Shown: positions 16,667-24,819, counted from the stretch's first letter. The stretch: DNA of 48,600 nt from an uncultured Collinsella sp. (GCA_959596505.1 CAUFWM010000006.1:1-48600), one strand, 5' to 3'. Program-made: numbers and translations. The notes: generated by a model from the sequence alone, not told the origin.

Positions 16667-16700
16667 AGCCCGGGTGTCCCAGTGACACTCGGGCTTTTTG
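16667..16700 (+). terminator. Rho-independent terminator of feoB
   Basis: AGCCCGGGTGTC (16667-16678) pairs with GACACTCGGGCT (16684-16695) with one G-U pair, then TTTTT. It separates feoB from the small gene downstream, implying a second promoter or read-through. Confidence 0.88.
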
Positions 16701-16788
16701 GTGGGGGAGATGTGGCGTTTCCGCAAATAAAACCGACCAAAATAAACCTGTCCCTTTTTGGCGGGTGGAGAATGGGGTAAAGTAAGTG

Positions 16789-16798
16789 GTGGTTAACT
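16789..16798 (+). promoter_or_regulatory. Copy of the feoA operator half-site before the Cys-rich feo gene
   Basis: GTGGTTAACT matches 13630-13639 exactly and lies 14 bp before the ATG at 16813, overlapping the leader. Its recurrence in front of the second feo transcription unit supports shared control. Confidence 0.4.
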
Positions 16799-16812
16799 AG
16801 AGGAGGCTTGCT

Positions 16813-17013
16813 ATGGCACCTATCGATATTGTTGTACTGGCTGTTATCGGCATAGCGTTTGTCGCGGTATGCGTGCGCATCTACCGCAAGGGCACCTGCG
16901 CCGACTGCGCCCAGGGTGGCGTTTGCACGGGACATTGTTCCAACAAAAAAACCTGCGCCGCACTTAAGGGCGTGGACAAAATTGCCGAAGACTTGGGCCG
17001 CGGTATCAAGTAA
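16813..17013 (+). CDS. FeoB-associated Cys-rich small membrane protein
   Basis: A 66-residue protein with one N-terminal membrane helix (about residues 5-22, IDIVVLAVIGIAFVAVCVRI), then a short basic, cysteine-rich tail with Cys in GTCADCAQGG, VCTGHC and KKTCAAL. Small proteins of this type commonly follow feoB in Firmicutes and Coriobacteria and are taken to help iron uptake, perhaps by binding Fe(II) or an Fe-S cluster; the exact role is unknown. The ATG at 16813 has AGAGGAGG directly upstream. It is separated from feoB by a terminator and has its own half-site repeat. It is not related to the winged-helix FeoC of enterobacteria. Confidence 0.85.
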   Translation: MAPIDIVVLAVIGIAFVAVCVRIYRKGTCADCAQGGVCTGHCSNKKTCAALKGVDKIAEDLGRGIK

Positions 17014-17026
17014 GGTCCGTCATCCA

Positions 17027-17062
17027 AGCGCCTCGCGAGCATCCGTTCGCGGGGCGCTTTGC
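17027..17062 (+). terminator. Rho-independent terminator after the Cys-rich feo gene
   Basis: AGCGCCTCGCGA (17027-17038) pairs with TTCGCGGGGCGCT around a short loop, with one G-U pair, then TTT. Confidence 0.75.
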
Positions 17063-17156
17063 ACATTTGGGGGAGAGCGCGGCGAGTTGAAGAGTGATTT
17101 TGGGGTATCGTTACCTGTACTGTTAATTGGCAACTTATCTATAACGGAGTAACCCC

Positions 17157-18236
17157 ATGAGCGCTCGCGTAACCATGAAGGACATAGCCGCCGAGCTTGG
17201 CGTTTCCATCAATACCGTGCACAAGGCCCTGACGGGTAAGGCCGGCGTGAGCGAATCCGTGCGCTCCAAGGTGAATGCTAAGGCCGAGGCCATGGGTTAC
17301 CATCGCAATACGAGTGCCTCGAGCCTGCGCCGCAAGGATATCAACCTGGTGTTTTGCCTGCCCCGCGCATCGCGCGAGGGGGCGTACTTTTTCCGTTACC
17401 TTTGGGAAGGCTGCAACCGCTTTGAGCAGGAGGTCATCGATCAGGGCATTACGGTTGAGCGCGTAGAATTTGGCGTGGGCGGCTACGCCGATGCGCTCGA
17501 GCAGATTGATGAGCGTCTGCAGGTAGGCGAGAAGATCGATGGTCTGCTTGCCTATGTTCCGGGTGATGACCGCGCGACCGAGCTCTTGAGGCAGATTGCC
17601 GAGGCGGGCGTGACAATCGAGCTCGTAGACGGCGACCGCCCGCACCTCGATCGCCTGGGTGCCAGTCTGGCGGACTATTCCGCGGCGGGCAGTCTTATGG
17701 CAGAGCAGGCGGCAAATCTGGTCCACGCTTCTGGGGCTGACGCCCGCGTGCTCCTGTTGGCGGGCGACCCCTATACCGATTCACACTACCTGACCGCCCG
17801 CGCCTTTCATAATTACCTGCGCGAACACGATATTCCATGGCAGGTTGAGGACCTTGCCGGCGCCCATGCGCAAGTCAAACAGCTCGAGCGCGAGCTTGAG
17901 CAGCGCTTGAGTGCGCCGGATGCTCCCGAGCTCATCTGTAGCGTTTTTGCCGTTGGTTCCGAGGTGGTCGCCGACGCGCTTGTTTCAAGCGGCAAGGCCG
18001 GCAAGGTCATGGTAATCGGCAACGACCTGTTCCCCGAGAGCGCCTTGGCCTTGCGCCGTGGCATCTTTACCAATATTGTCTATAAGGACCCGGTGAGCCT
18101 GGCCTACCGTGGCGCCAAGACCTTGGGCGAGTATCTGCTGTGGGGTAAAACTCCGGCGGAGCCCGTGCAGAAGGGTGCTGTGGAGATGGTGTTTGCCAGC
18201 AACGTCGACCGCTACTGCGAGCTTGCGGGAATTTAG
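17157..18236 (+). CDS. LacI-family regulator, probable uxa repressor
   Basis: A 359-residue LacI-type regulator. The N-terminal DNA-binding part reads VTMKDIAAELGVSINTVHKAL with the hinge HRNTSASSLRRKD. The rest is a periplasmic-binding-protein-like domain of the RbsR-like type (substrate domain from about residue 60), including LLLAGDPYTDSHYLTARAF and MVIGNDLFPESALALRRG. The start is the ATG at 17157, with GGAG upstream. It lies just before the hexuronate genes uxaC-uxaB-uxaA, in the same direction, and the region between contains two CG-centred palindromes of the kind LacI proteins bind. It is therefore the likely repressor, released by a uronate or an intermediate; the true inducer cannot be read. 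No copy of the palindrome was found before its own start, so autoregulation is not evident. Confidence 0.85.
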   Translation: MSARVTMKDIAAELGVSINTVHKALTGKAGVSESVRSKVNAKAEAMGYHRNTSASSLRRKDINLVFCLPRASREGAYFFRYLWEGCNRFEQEVIDQGITVERVEFGVGGYADALEQIDERLQVGEKIDGLLAYVPGDDRATELLRQIAEAGVTIELVDGDRPHLDRLGASLADYSAAGSLMAEQAANLVHASGADARVLLLAGDPYTDSHYLTARAFHNYLREHDIPWQVEDLAGAHAQVKQLERELEQRLSAPDAPELICSVFAVGSEVVADALVSSGKAGKVMVIGNDLFPESALALRRGIFTNIVYKDPVSLAYRGAKTLGEYLLWGKTPAEPVQKGAVEMVFASNVDRYCELAGI

Positions 18237-18264
18237 CCGTTTAGTCAGGTACCCCCTCTTGCGA

Positions 18265-18457
18265 CGTGCATTTTTTGGAGTATTCAGCAATGGCGTGTTC
18301 CGAAAGAGGCTAGGACGACGGTTTTAAGTGCCCCCGATGGCGTAATTCGCCATCGGGGGCACTTATTTATGCCGATTGGGCGCAATATGAGCATCAGATA
18401 GGGCTTCGAAGACGGTGCGCGGTGCGCTCCGATGCTGAATACTCCCAAAAATGCACG
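18265..18457. repeat. Nested palindromic element C with an inner two-way terminator
   Basis: Outer arms of 25 bp (18265-18289 with 18433-18457) match at 24 positions. Inside lies a perfect 17-bp hairpin (18326-18342 with 18348-18364, loop TAATT), flanked by TTTT on the left and ATTTAT on the right. The inner hairpin is a likely terminator for the LacI gene. The nested layout recalls elements A and B, but arms and shoulders are unrelated in sequence. The wider gap (18237-18589) holds no gene that I can support. Confidence 0.8.
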
Positions 18458-18589
18458 GCGGAACATGACCCACCTGGCCAAAGCGCTCAAGTTCGGTATT
18501 CGGGGACGCCTGCCAATTCGCAATACATACAAGTCACGGCTCCGGTAACCGTTGAACGGGCAAAATCGACCGTTCACCCCATGGTGGTT

Positions 18590-18641
18590 AGGTGAACGTT
18601 CACCTTTTAAGTCGCAATGAATTAGTATAGTGAACGTTCAC
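18590..18641 (+). promoter_or_regulatory. Twin LacI-type operators of the uxa operon
   Basis: AGGTGAACGTTCACCT at 18590-18605 is a perfect 16-bp palindrome. GTGAACGTTCAC at 18630-18641 repeats its 12-bp core; the centres are 38 bp apart. A third, half match (CCGTTCACC) lies at 18570-18578. The CG-centred form is typical for LacI-family repressors. TAGTAT or TATAGT near 18623-18631 may be the -10 of the uxaC promoter, placed between the two sites, so binding would block transcription. Confidence 0.8.
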
Positions 18642-18695
18642 CTAGAGGATAACGAGCGCATCGTGCGCCCGCTCCGCCAACAAAGGGGTTGTTTG

Positions 18696-20123
18696 ATGAA
18701 AAACTTCATGGACGATCAGGATTTCCTGCTGAGCACCAAAACCGGTGAGGAGCTGTTCCGCAACTTTGCCGAGGGCATGCCCATCGTTGACTACCACTGC
18801 CACATTTCTCCCAAGGAAATCTGGGACGACAAGCGTTTTGAGAACATCACCGAGGTTTGGCTGGGCGGTGACCACTACAAGTGGCGCCTGATGCGTGCCA
18901 ACGGCGTCGACGAGCGCTTCATTACCGGCGATGCCCCTGCTCGCGAGAAGTTCCAGAAGTGGGCTGAGACCCTGGGCCGTTGCGTGGGCAATCCCGTCTT
19001 TGAGTGGAGTCACCTGGAGCTTAAGCGTTACTTTGGCTACGAAGGCGTCCTCAACGGCAAAACCGCTCAGGAGGTCTGGGACCTTGCCAACGCCAAGCTC
19101 GCTGAGGCTAGCTTTACCTGCCGGAACCTGATCAAGCAGTCCAACGTCCGCATGATCTGCACTACCGACGACCCCGCCGACAGCTTTGAGTGGCACAAGA
19201 AGATTGCCGCCGACGACAGTTTTGACGTTCAGGTCGTTCCTGCCATGCGCCCCGATGCCGCCCTGCGCATCGAACGTGGCCAGGAGTTCGCCGACTACTG
19301 CAAGCATCTCTCCGAGGTTGCCGGCGTTGAGATCAGCGACTTCGAGGGCATGAAGGCCGCCATCTCCAAGCGCTACGACGTTGCTCACGAGCTGGGCTGC
19401 CGCGCTTCCGACCACGCGCTCGACTACGTTATGTACGTTCCGGCTACCGCCGACGAGATCGAGACTATCTTTGCCAAGGGCCTTGCCGCCGAGCCGCTTG
19501 CCGAGGACGAGGTTCTCAAGTACAAGACGGCCTTTATGCAGTTCGTCGCCGGTGAGTATGTCCGCCTTGGCTGGGCCATGCAGCTGCACTTTGGCTGCAA
19601 GCGTGACAACAACCGCGCTATGTTCGCCAAGCTCGGTCCCGACACCGGCTATGACTGCATCTCCAACTACACGCCGTCCGACCAGCTGGCCGATTTCCTC
19701 AACTCCATCCAGGAGTCCACGGGTCTGCCAAAGACCATCCTGTACAGCCTGAACCCCATCGACAACACCATGATCGATACCGTGATGGGCTGCTTCCAGG
19801 AGGCTCCGACCGCCGGCAAGATCCAGAACGGCTCGGCCTGGTGGTTCAACGACAACGAGGTCGGTATGCGCGAGCAGCTCACGGCGCTGGCTAACGAGGG
19901 CGTGCTGGGCAACTTTGTGGGCATGCTTACCGATTCCCGCTCCTTCCTGTCCTACCCGCGTCACGAGTACTTCCGTCGCGTGCTGTGCGGCGTGATCGGT
20001 GAGTGGGTCGAGCAGGGCAAGTACCCCGCCGACATGGAGCTGCTGGGAGCCATTGTGCGCGACATCAGCTACAACAACGCGGTCCGCTACTTTGGCTTTG
20101 ACCTGGATACCGTCGAGGCCTAA
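18696..20123 (+). CDS. uxaC: Glucuronate (uronate) isomerase
   Basis: Isomerises D-glucuronate to D-fructuronate and D-galacturonate to D-tagaturonate, the entry step of the hexuronate pathway in the cytosol. It has 475 residues from the ATG at 18696 (AAAGGGG about 7 nt upstream), near the family length. An amidohydrolase-type metal motif appears as DYHCHISPKEI near the N-terminus. Other family segments are WLGGDHYKWRLMRANGV, FGCKRDNNRAMF and the C-terminal DISYNNAVRYFGFDL. A longer upstream reading from 18630 would overlap the operator and is rejected. First gene of uxaC-uxaB-uxaA, with twin operators upstream. No uronate transporter, kdgK or kdgA gene lies in the window. Confidence 0.95.
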   Translation: MKNFMDDQDFLLSTKTGEELFRNFAEGMPIVDYHCHISPKEIWDDKRFENITEVWLGGDHYKWRLMRANGVDERFITGDAPAREKFQKWAETLGRCVGNPVFEWSHLELKRYFGYEGVLNGKTAQEVWDLANAKLAEASFTCRNLIKQSNVRMICTTDDPADSFEWHKKIAADDSFDVQVVPAMRPDAALRIERGQEFADYCKHLSEVAGVEISDFEGMKAAISKRYDVAHELGCRASDHALDYVMYVPATADEIETIFAKGLAAEPLAEDEVLKYKTAFMQFVAGEYVRLGWAMQLHFGCKRDNNRAMFAKLGPDTGYDCISNYTPSDQLADFLNSIQESTGLPKTILYSLNPIDNTMIDTVMGCFQEAPTAGKIQNGSAWWFNDNEVGMREQLTALANEGVLGNFVGMLTDSRSFLSYPRHEYFRRVLCGVIGEWVEQGKYPADMELLGAIVRDISYNNAVRYFGFDLDTVEA

Positions 20124-20147
20124 ACCCGCATCGAACCACACCGAACT

Positions 20148-20184
20148 CGGGAGCGCCGTTGCCACGCGCGGCGCCCCCGTTTTG
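20148..20184 (+). terminator. Terminator-like hairpin between uxaC and uxaB
   Basis: CGGGAGCGCCG (20148-20158) pairs with CGGCGCCCCCG (20169-20179) with one A-C mismatch, then TTTTG. Within an apparent operon it may lower expression of the downstream genes or stabilise the uxaC message. Confidence 0.55.
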
Positions 20185-20219
20185 CCTGCACGCTAACAGC
20201 AATCTAAGGAGAGACATCG

Positions 20220-21734
20220 ATGGAGAACATCAGCTACGAGACGCTCGAGAAGATCGGCTACAAGGGCTACCTGCTGCCCAAGGACGCGCCCGAGAAGGTT
20301 CTGCAGTTTGGCGAGGGCAATTTTCTGCGCGCATTCGTCGACCGCTTCTTTGACATGGGCAACGAGGCAACCGGCTGGAACGGCAAGGTTGTCATGGTGC
20401 AGCCCATCAGCGGCGCCTTTGGCTTTGCCGACGGCATTAACGCTCAGGATGACCTGTACACCGTGCTGGTGCGCGGCAAGGAGAGCGGCAACACGGTCGA
20501 CGAGTCCCGTGTGATCAGCGCCTGCAGCCGCTGTCTCAATCCGTATCGCGAGGACGACTACCGCGCCATGATGGAGGTTGCCGTCTCCGACGACCTAGAG
20601 ATTATCGTCTCCAACACCACCGAGGCCGGTATCGCCTACGATCCGTTCTGCAAGGCCGACGACATGCCGCCCGCGAGCTTCCCCGCTAAGCTTGCCCAGG
20701 TGCTCCACACCCGCTGGGCCGCCGGCAAGCCGGGCGTCATCGTGCTCGCCTGCGAACTCATCGATCACAACGGCGAGGAGCTGCTGCGCATCATGAACCA
20801 GTACGTGAGCGACTGGGGCTGGGAGGACGAGTTTGCGCAGTGGATGGCCAACGACTGCACCGTCTGTACCACGCTCGTCGACACTATCGTCCCCGGCCGC
20901 ATCCGCGACCCCAAGGAGGCCGCCGCCGTGGCCGAGAGCCTGGGCTACGAGGATCCCTTCCTGGCCGTGCGCGAGCCCTTCCAGATGTGGGGTATCCAGG
21001 GCGATGAGTCGCTCAAGGAGCGTCTGCCCTTCGTGAAGGCCGGCCTGCCGGGCGTCTTTGTGACCCCCGACGTCACCCCGTACAAGAAGCGCAAGGTCCG
21101 CATCCTCAACGGCGCCCACACTGCCTTTGTTCCGGGCTCCTGGGTTGCCGGCTTTGACATCGTGCGCGATTGCATGCATGACGAGACCGTTCGTGGCTTC
21201 ATGAACACTATGCTCTACGACGAGGTCATCCCGACGCTTGCCGCCGACCTGGACGTCGAGGACTGCAAGGCCTTTGCTGCCGCCGTCGAGAACCGCTTCG
21301 ACAACCCGTTTATCGACCACGCGCTGCTCTCCATTTGCCTCAACTCAACCGCCAAATGGCGTGCTCGCGACCTGCCCACGCTCAAGGACTATGTTGCCGA
21401 GACCGGCAACCTGCCCAAGTGCCTGGCGACGAGCCTCGCTACGCTCATTGCCTTCTATACGCAGGAGCTCGTTGCTCGCGAGGGTGACGGCCTGCACCTG
21501 CGCCGAGCCGACGGCACCGAGTACACCGCTCAGGACGATGCCTTCGTGCTCGATTTCTACGCCGCCCACGCCGGTGCAGACGATGCCGAGCTGGTGCACG
21601 ACGTGCTCAGCAACGAGCAGATGTGGGGCGAGGACCTTACGCAGATTGCCGACCTTGAGGAGTTTGTCGTCAACGCGCTTGCCGTCGTGCGCGTCGAGGG
21701 CGCCAAGCAGGCCTTCGCCAACGCCCAGGCCTAA
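20220..21734 (+). CDS. uxaB: Tagaturonate reductase (altronate oxidoreductase)
   Basis: Reduces D-tagaturonate to D-altronate with NADH. It has 504 residues and belongs to the mannitol dehydrogenase-type family: an N-terminal nucleotide-binding domain with KVLQFGEGNFLRAFVDRFF and a C-terminal helical domain with KVRILNGAHTAFVPGSW, where the lysine in YKKRKVRILNGAH is the usual catalytic region. IVSNTTEAGI is also a family mark. The ATG at 20220 follows AAGGAGAG. It sits between uxaC and uxaA, which fixes the substrate as tagaturonate rather than fructuronate (UxuB). Two hairpins, one on each side, may set its dose in the operon. Confidence 0.93.
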   Translation: MENISYETLEKIGYKGYLLPKDAPEKVLQFGEGNFLRAFVDRFFDMGNEATGWNGKVVMVQPISGAFGFADGINAQDDLYTVLVRGKESGNTVDESRVISACSRCLNPYREDDYRAMMEVAVSDDLEIIVSNTTEAGIAYDPFCKADDMPPASFPAKLAQVLHTRWAAGKPGVIVLACELIDHNGEELLRIMNQYVSDWGWEDEFAQWMANDCTVCTTLVDTIVPGRIRDPKEAAAVAESLGYEDPFLAVREPFQMWGIQGDESLKERLPFVKAGLPGVFVTPDVTPYKKRKVRILNGAHTAFVPGSWVAGFDIVRDCMHDETVRGFMNTMLYDEVIPTLAADLDVEDCKAFAAAVENRFDNPFIDHALLSICLNSTAKWRARDLPTLKDYVAETGNLPKCLATSLATLIAFYTQELVAREGDGLHLRRADGTEYTAQDDAFVLDFYAAHAGADDAELVHDVLSNEQMWGEDLTQIADLEEFVVNALAVVRVEGAKQAFANAQA

Positions 21735-21744
21735 ATCCTTCTGT

Positions 21745-21770
21745 GCGCCCGCCGGGTAACTGGCGGGCGC
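21745..21770 (+). other. GC-rich hairpin between uxaB and uxaA
   Basis: GCGCCCGCC (21745-21753) pairs perfectly with GGCGGGCGC (21762-21770) around an 8-nt loop. It is not followed by a T-run, so it is more likely an mRNA-stabilising or processing stem than a terminator. Confidence 0.55.
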
Positions 21771-21812
21771 CCGCTGACTTCTGCTCAACCTGTAGGGTTA
21801 GGACTCTTTGTA

Positions 21813-23297
21813 ATGAATACTATCCAGATCAATCCGGCCGACAACGTGATCGTTGCGCTGTCGCCGCTTGCCAAGGGCACCGCCGTCGCGGTTCCCGGGG
21901 TGGGCGAGGTCGTGGCCGCGGAGGATATTCCGCAGGGCCACAAGATGGCCGTGCGTGCCATTGCGGCGGGGGAGGACGTCGTCAAGTACGGTCTTCCTAT
22001 CGGTCACGTGACGGGCGACATTCAGCCCGGTCAGTGGCTTCATACGCATAACGTCAAGACCAACCTTTCGGGCGAGGTCGAGTACGCTTACAACCCGACG
22101 CATCCGGTCGTTGAGCCGGTTGAGCCCGAGACCTTTATGGGCTTCCGCCGCGCTGACGGCCGCGCCGCCACGCGCAACGAGCTGTGGATCATCCCCACGG
22201 TCGGCTGCGTCAACGAGGTCGCGCGTGCCATGTGCGAGCAGGCCCAGGATCTGGTCGAGGGCTCGCTTGAGGGCGTCTACTACTTCCCGCATCCCTTTGG
22301 CTGCTCGCAGACCGGCGCCGACCATGCCCAGACCCGTCGTCTGCTGGTGGCACTGTCGCGTCACGCAAATGCCGCGGGCGTGCTGTTCCTGTCGCTCGGT
22401 TGCGAGAACTGCACGCATCAGCAGGTGCTCGACGAGCTCGGTGACTTCGATCACGAGCGCGTTCGTTTTCTCACCTGCCAGGATGTAGCCGACGAGCAGA
22501 TCGAGGGCCACAAGATTCTGGCCGAGCTGGCAGACCTCGCCAAGCAGGCCAAGCGCGAGCCCATTCCGGCCTCCGAGCTGGTTATTGGACTTAAGTGCGG
22601 CGGCTCCGACGGCCTTTCGGGCATTACCGCCAATCCCACGATCGGTCGCGTGAGTGATATGGTTGTCGCCCGCGGCGGCACGTCGGTGCTTACCGAGGTG
22701 CCCGAGATGTTTGGCGCGGAGAGCATCCTGCTCGACCGTTGCGAGAACGAGCAGGTCTTTAACGCTGCCTCCGACATGCTCAATGGCTTTAAGGACTACT
22801 TTATTAGCCACGGCGAGGTCGTTTATGAGAACCCGAGTCCCGGTAACAAGGACGGCGGTATTACCACGCTCGAGGACAAGAGTTGCGGCTGCGTGCAAAA
22901 GGGCGGCTCCGCACCCATCGTCGACGTGCTGCCGTATGCCGGTCAGGTCACCAAGCATGGCCTGAACATGCTGTGCGGCCCGGGCAACGACATGGTATCC
23001 ACCACGGCGTTGACGGCTGCTGGCTGTCACGTGATTCTGTTCTCGACTGGACGCGGCACGCCGTTTGGTGCACCGGCGCCCACCCTCAAGGTGTTCACCA
23101 ATCAGCGTCTGTGCGACCACAAGGCCAACTGGATGGACTTTAACGCCGGCGTGATTGCCACAGGCGAACGCACGCTCGACGAGGCTGCCCGCGACCTGTA
23201 TCAGCTGGTACTGGATACAGCGAGCGGTAAGCTAACGAGTGCCGAGCGCCGCGGCTGCCACGAGATCAGTATCTGGAAAGACGGCGTCTGCCTGTAG
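21813..23297 (+). CDS. uxaA: Altronate dehydratase
   Basis: Dehydrates D-altronate to 2-keto-3-deoxygluconate. It has 494 residues. The N-terminal SAF-type domain (about 1-95) contains GHKMAVRAIAAGEDVVKYG and PIGHVTGDIQPGQWLHTHN. The long C-terminal domain has the altronate/galactarate dehydratase features GFRRADGRAATRNELWIIPTVGCVN split across it, FGCSQTG, LGCENCTH, LKCGGSDGLSGITANP and TGRGTPFGAPAPTLKV. These enzymes use iron or manganese, bound in part by the conserved His/Cys residues. The start at 21813 has only a weak ribosome site (TAGGACT). Last gene of the operon, ended by a clean terminator. The product feeds the KDG kinase and aldolase, which are not in the window. Confidence 0.95.
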   Translation: MNTIQINPADNVIVALSPLAKGTAVAVPGVGEVVAAEDIPQGHKMAVRAIAAGEDVVKYGLPIGHVTGDIQPGQWLHTHNVKTNLSGEVEYAYNPTHPVVEPVEPETFMGFRRADGRAATRNELWIIPTVGCVNEVARAMCEQAQDLVEGSLEGVYYFPHPFGCSQTGADHAQTRRLLVALSRHANAAGVLFLSLGCENCTHQQVLDELGDFDHERVRFLTCQDVADEQIEGHKILAELADLAKQAKREPIPASELVIGLKCGGSDGLSGITANPTIGRVSDMVVARGGTSVLTEVPEMFGAESILLDRCENEQVFNAASDMLNGFKDYFISHGEVVYENPSPGNKDGGITTLEDKSCGCVQKGGSAPIVDVLPYAGQVTKHGLNMLCGPGNDMVSTTALTAAGCHVILFSTGRGTPFGAPAPTLKVFTNQRLCDHKANWMDFNAGVIATGERTLDEAARDLYQLVLDTASGKLTSAERRGCHEISIWKDGVCL

Positions 23298-23299
23298 AG

Positions 23300-23333
23300 A
23301 GATTCGCCATTCGTAGGGGTGGCGAATCTTTTG
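23300..23333 (+). terminator. Rho-independent terminator of the uxa operon
   Basis: AGATTCGCCA (23300-23309) pairs perfectly with TGGCGAATCT (23320-23329), 10-nt loop, then TTTTG. Confidence 0.9.
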
Positions 23334-23504
23334 ATCTCGATGACGGGGCTGCACGGTAGCTCCGTGCGAGGGAAGGGTTGCTACTGCGCGTTTGTGAGAT
23401 GCTTTTCGGTGCCCTTTTCCGCACTGTTGACGTATCTATGGTTATAAATTCGGGCAAATTGGTTTAAGAAGCCGATTTAGTCCAGGTCGATAGAGGGGAA
23501 TTGC

Positions 23505-24722
23505 GTGGCTATCCACATCGTTGAGGAAGCAAATCGCTGTCTGGGCTGCAAAAAGGCGTTCTGTCAAATAAAGGGCTGTCCGGTGCAGACGCCCATTCCG
23601 CAGGTTATCGACCTCTTTAAGCAGCGCCGTCTGCAAGAGGCGGGCGAGCTACTGTTCCAGAACAATCCCATGAGCGCGGTCTGCTCCATGGTGTGCAATC
23701 ATTCGGGCCAGTGCGAGGGCGCTTGCATTCAGGGCCGCAAGGGCGCGCCCGTGCATTTTTCGAGCATCGAGAACTATATCTCCACGGCGTATTTGGACCG
23801 CAAAGAGTGGAGACCCGCGCCGTCGCGCGGCAAGCAGGTCGCCGTGGTCGGCTCCGGCCCCGCCGGCATGACTGTGGCCATTAAGATGGCGCAGCTGGGT
23901 TGCGCCGTCACTGTTTTTGAGCAGCGGCCCGAGATCGGCGGCGTGCTGGAGTACGGTATCCCCGAGTTCCGTCTGCCGCGCTCGCTCGTGCAAAAGTACC
24001 GCCACGTGATGTGCTCGCTCGGCGTGCGCGTTCGCCCCTCGACCACCATCGGCGGTGCGCTCCACATCGACGACCTGCTGCGCGACGGCTACGATGCGGT
24101 CTTTGTCGGTACTGGTACCTGGCGAGCTCGAAAGCTGGGTATTCCCGGCGAGTCGCGCGGCAACGTGCTGTTTGGCATCGACTACCTCGTTGACCCCACG
24201 AGCGTGGCGATCGGGCAGAACGTGGCGGTTATCGGCGCCGGCAATGTGGCCATGGATGTTGCCCGCACGGCCCTGCGCTCGGGTGCTCGCAAGGTTACCG
24301 TGTACGCCCGATCGCGCCATATCTCTGCCATCGATGACGAGGTGGAGCTGACCGAGCTTGACGGTGCCGAGATTGTGTGCGGCAAGGCGATCTGCGCCAT
24401 CGACGACAACGGTCCGGTGTTCGAGACGGCTATCTTTGACGAGGACAACAACGTGGTGGGCTACGAGGAAGAACTCGACCACGTGTCCGCCGACACGGTT
24501 GTGATTGCGGCGTCTCAAGTGCCCAAGGACAAGCTCGTGCTTACAACGGGCGGTCTGGAGACCGACCATCGCGGCCTGCTTTCGGTCGACGAGTATGGCA
24601 TGACTACCGTGCCTGGCGTCTTTGCCGCCGGCGACGTGGTCAACGGCCCGCTCACCGTGGTCCACGCCGTTGCCGGTGCCAAGCTCGCCGTCGAAGGCAT
24701 GATTGCCTACCTGGGCCTCTAA
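23505..24722 (+). CDS. GltD-like NAD(P)H/FAD oxidoreductase
   Basis: A 405-residue relative of the glutamate synthase small subunit and NfnB. The N-terminus has Fe-S cluster cysteines in CLGCKKAFCQIKGCP and CSMVCNHSGQCEGAC. An FAD-binding VAVVGSGPAGMTVAIKMA follows near residue 115, an NADPH-binding VAVIGAGNVAMDVARTALRSG near residue 245, and the C-terminal FAD contact GVFAAGDVVNGP. The GTG at 23505 follows AGAGGGGA. No gltB or nfnA lies beside it. It may work with a partner encoded elsewhere, as a transhydrogenase or electron-transfer subunit, and the glutamate synthase label is not safe. It ends 97 bp from kdpE in convergent orientation, with a repeat element between. Confidence 0.85.
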   Translation: MAIHIVEEANRCLGCKKAFCQIKGCPVQTPIPQVIDLFKQRRLQEAGELLFQNNPMSAVCSMVCNHSGQCEGACIQGRKGAPVHFSSIENYISTAYLDRKEWRPAPSRGKQVAVVGSGPAGMTVAIKMAQLGCAVTVFEQRPEIGGVLEYGIPEFRLPRSLVQKYRHVMCSLGVRVRPSTTIGGALHIDDLLRDGYDAVFVGTGTWRARKLGIPGESRGNVLFGIDYLVDPTSVAIGQNVAVIGAGNVAMDVARTALRSGARKVTVYARSRHISAIDDEVELTELDGAEIVCGKAICAIDDNGPVFETAIFDEDNNVVGYEEELDHVSADTVVIAASQVPKDKLVLTTGGLETDHRGLLSVDEYGMTTVPGVFAAGDVVNGPLTVVHAVAGAKLAVEGMIAYLGL

Positions 24723-24723
24723 C

Positions 24724-24810
24724 TCCATCCCGCCCATCAGTTGCGGTGAAATACGGACTGTTTTGGCTGTCAAAGGCCTTATCTACTCCGTATTCCACCG
24801 CAACTTTTTG
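24724..24810 (+). repeat. Palindromic repeat family 2, copy 1 (left of kdp)
   Basis: An 87-bp element nearly identical to 33132-33219: two single-base differences and one extra T in the other copy. The arms AGTTGCGGTGAAATACGGA (24739-24757) and TCCGTATTCCACCGCAACT (24787-24805) pair with one mismatch around a 29-nt loop, then TTTTT. It can act as a terminator between the convergent gltD-like gene and kdpE. Confidence 0.9.
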
Positions 24811-24819
24811 TGGGGTGGG

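Noticed and set aside
13680..16688. 1002-codon open frame on the minus strand
   Set aside because: Runs antisense to feoA-feoA-feoB and has low-complexity Gly/His/Asp-rich translation. A codon-bias shadow.
18284..18577. 97-codon open frame on the minus strand before uxaC
   Set aside because: Overlaps palindromic element C, whose inverted arms create the apparent coding, and shows no ribosome site.
18630..18695. Upstream start for uxaC at 18630
   Set aside because: It would begin inside the operator palindrome and lacks a ribosome site; the ATG at 18696 has AAAGGGG at good spacing.
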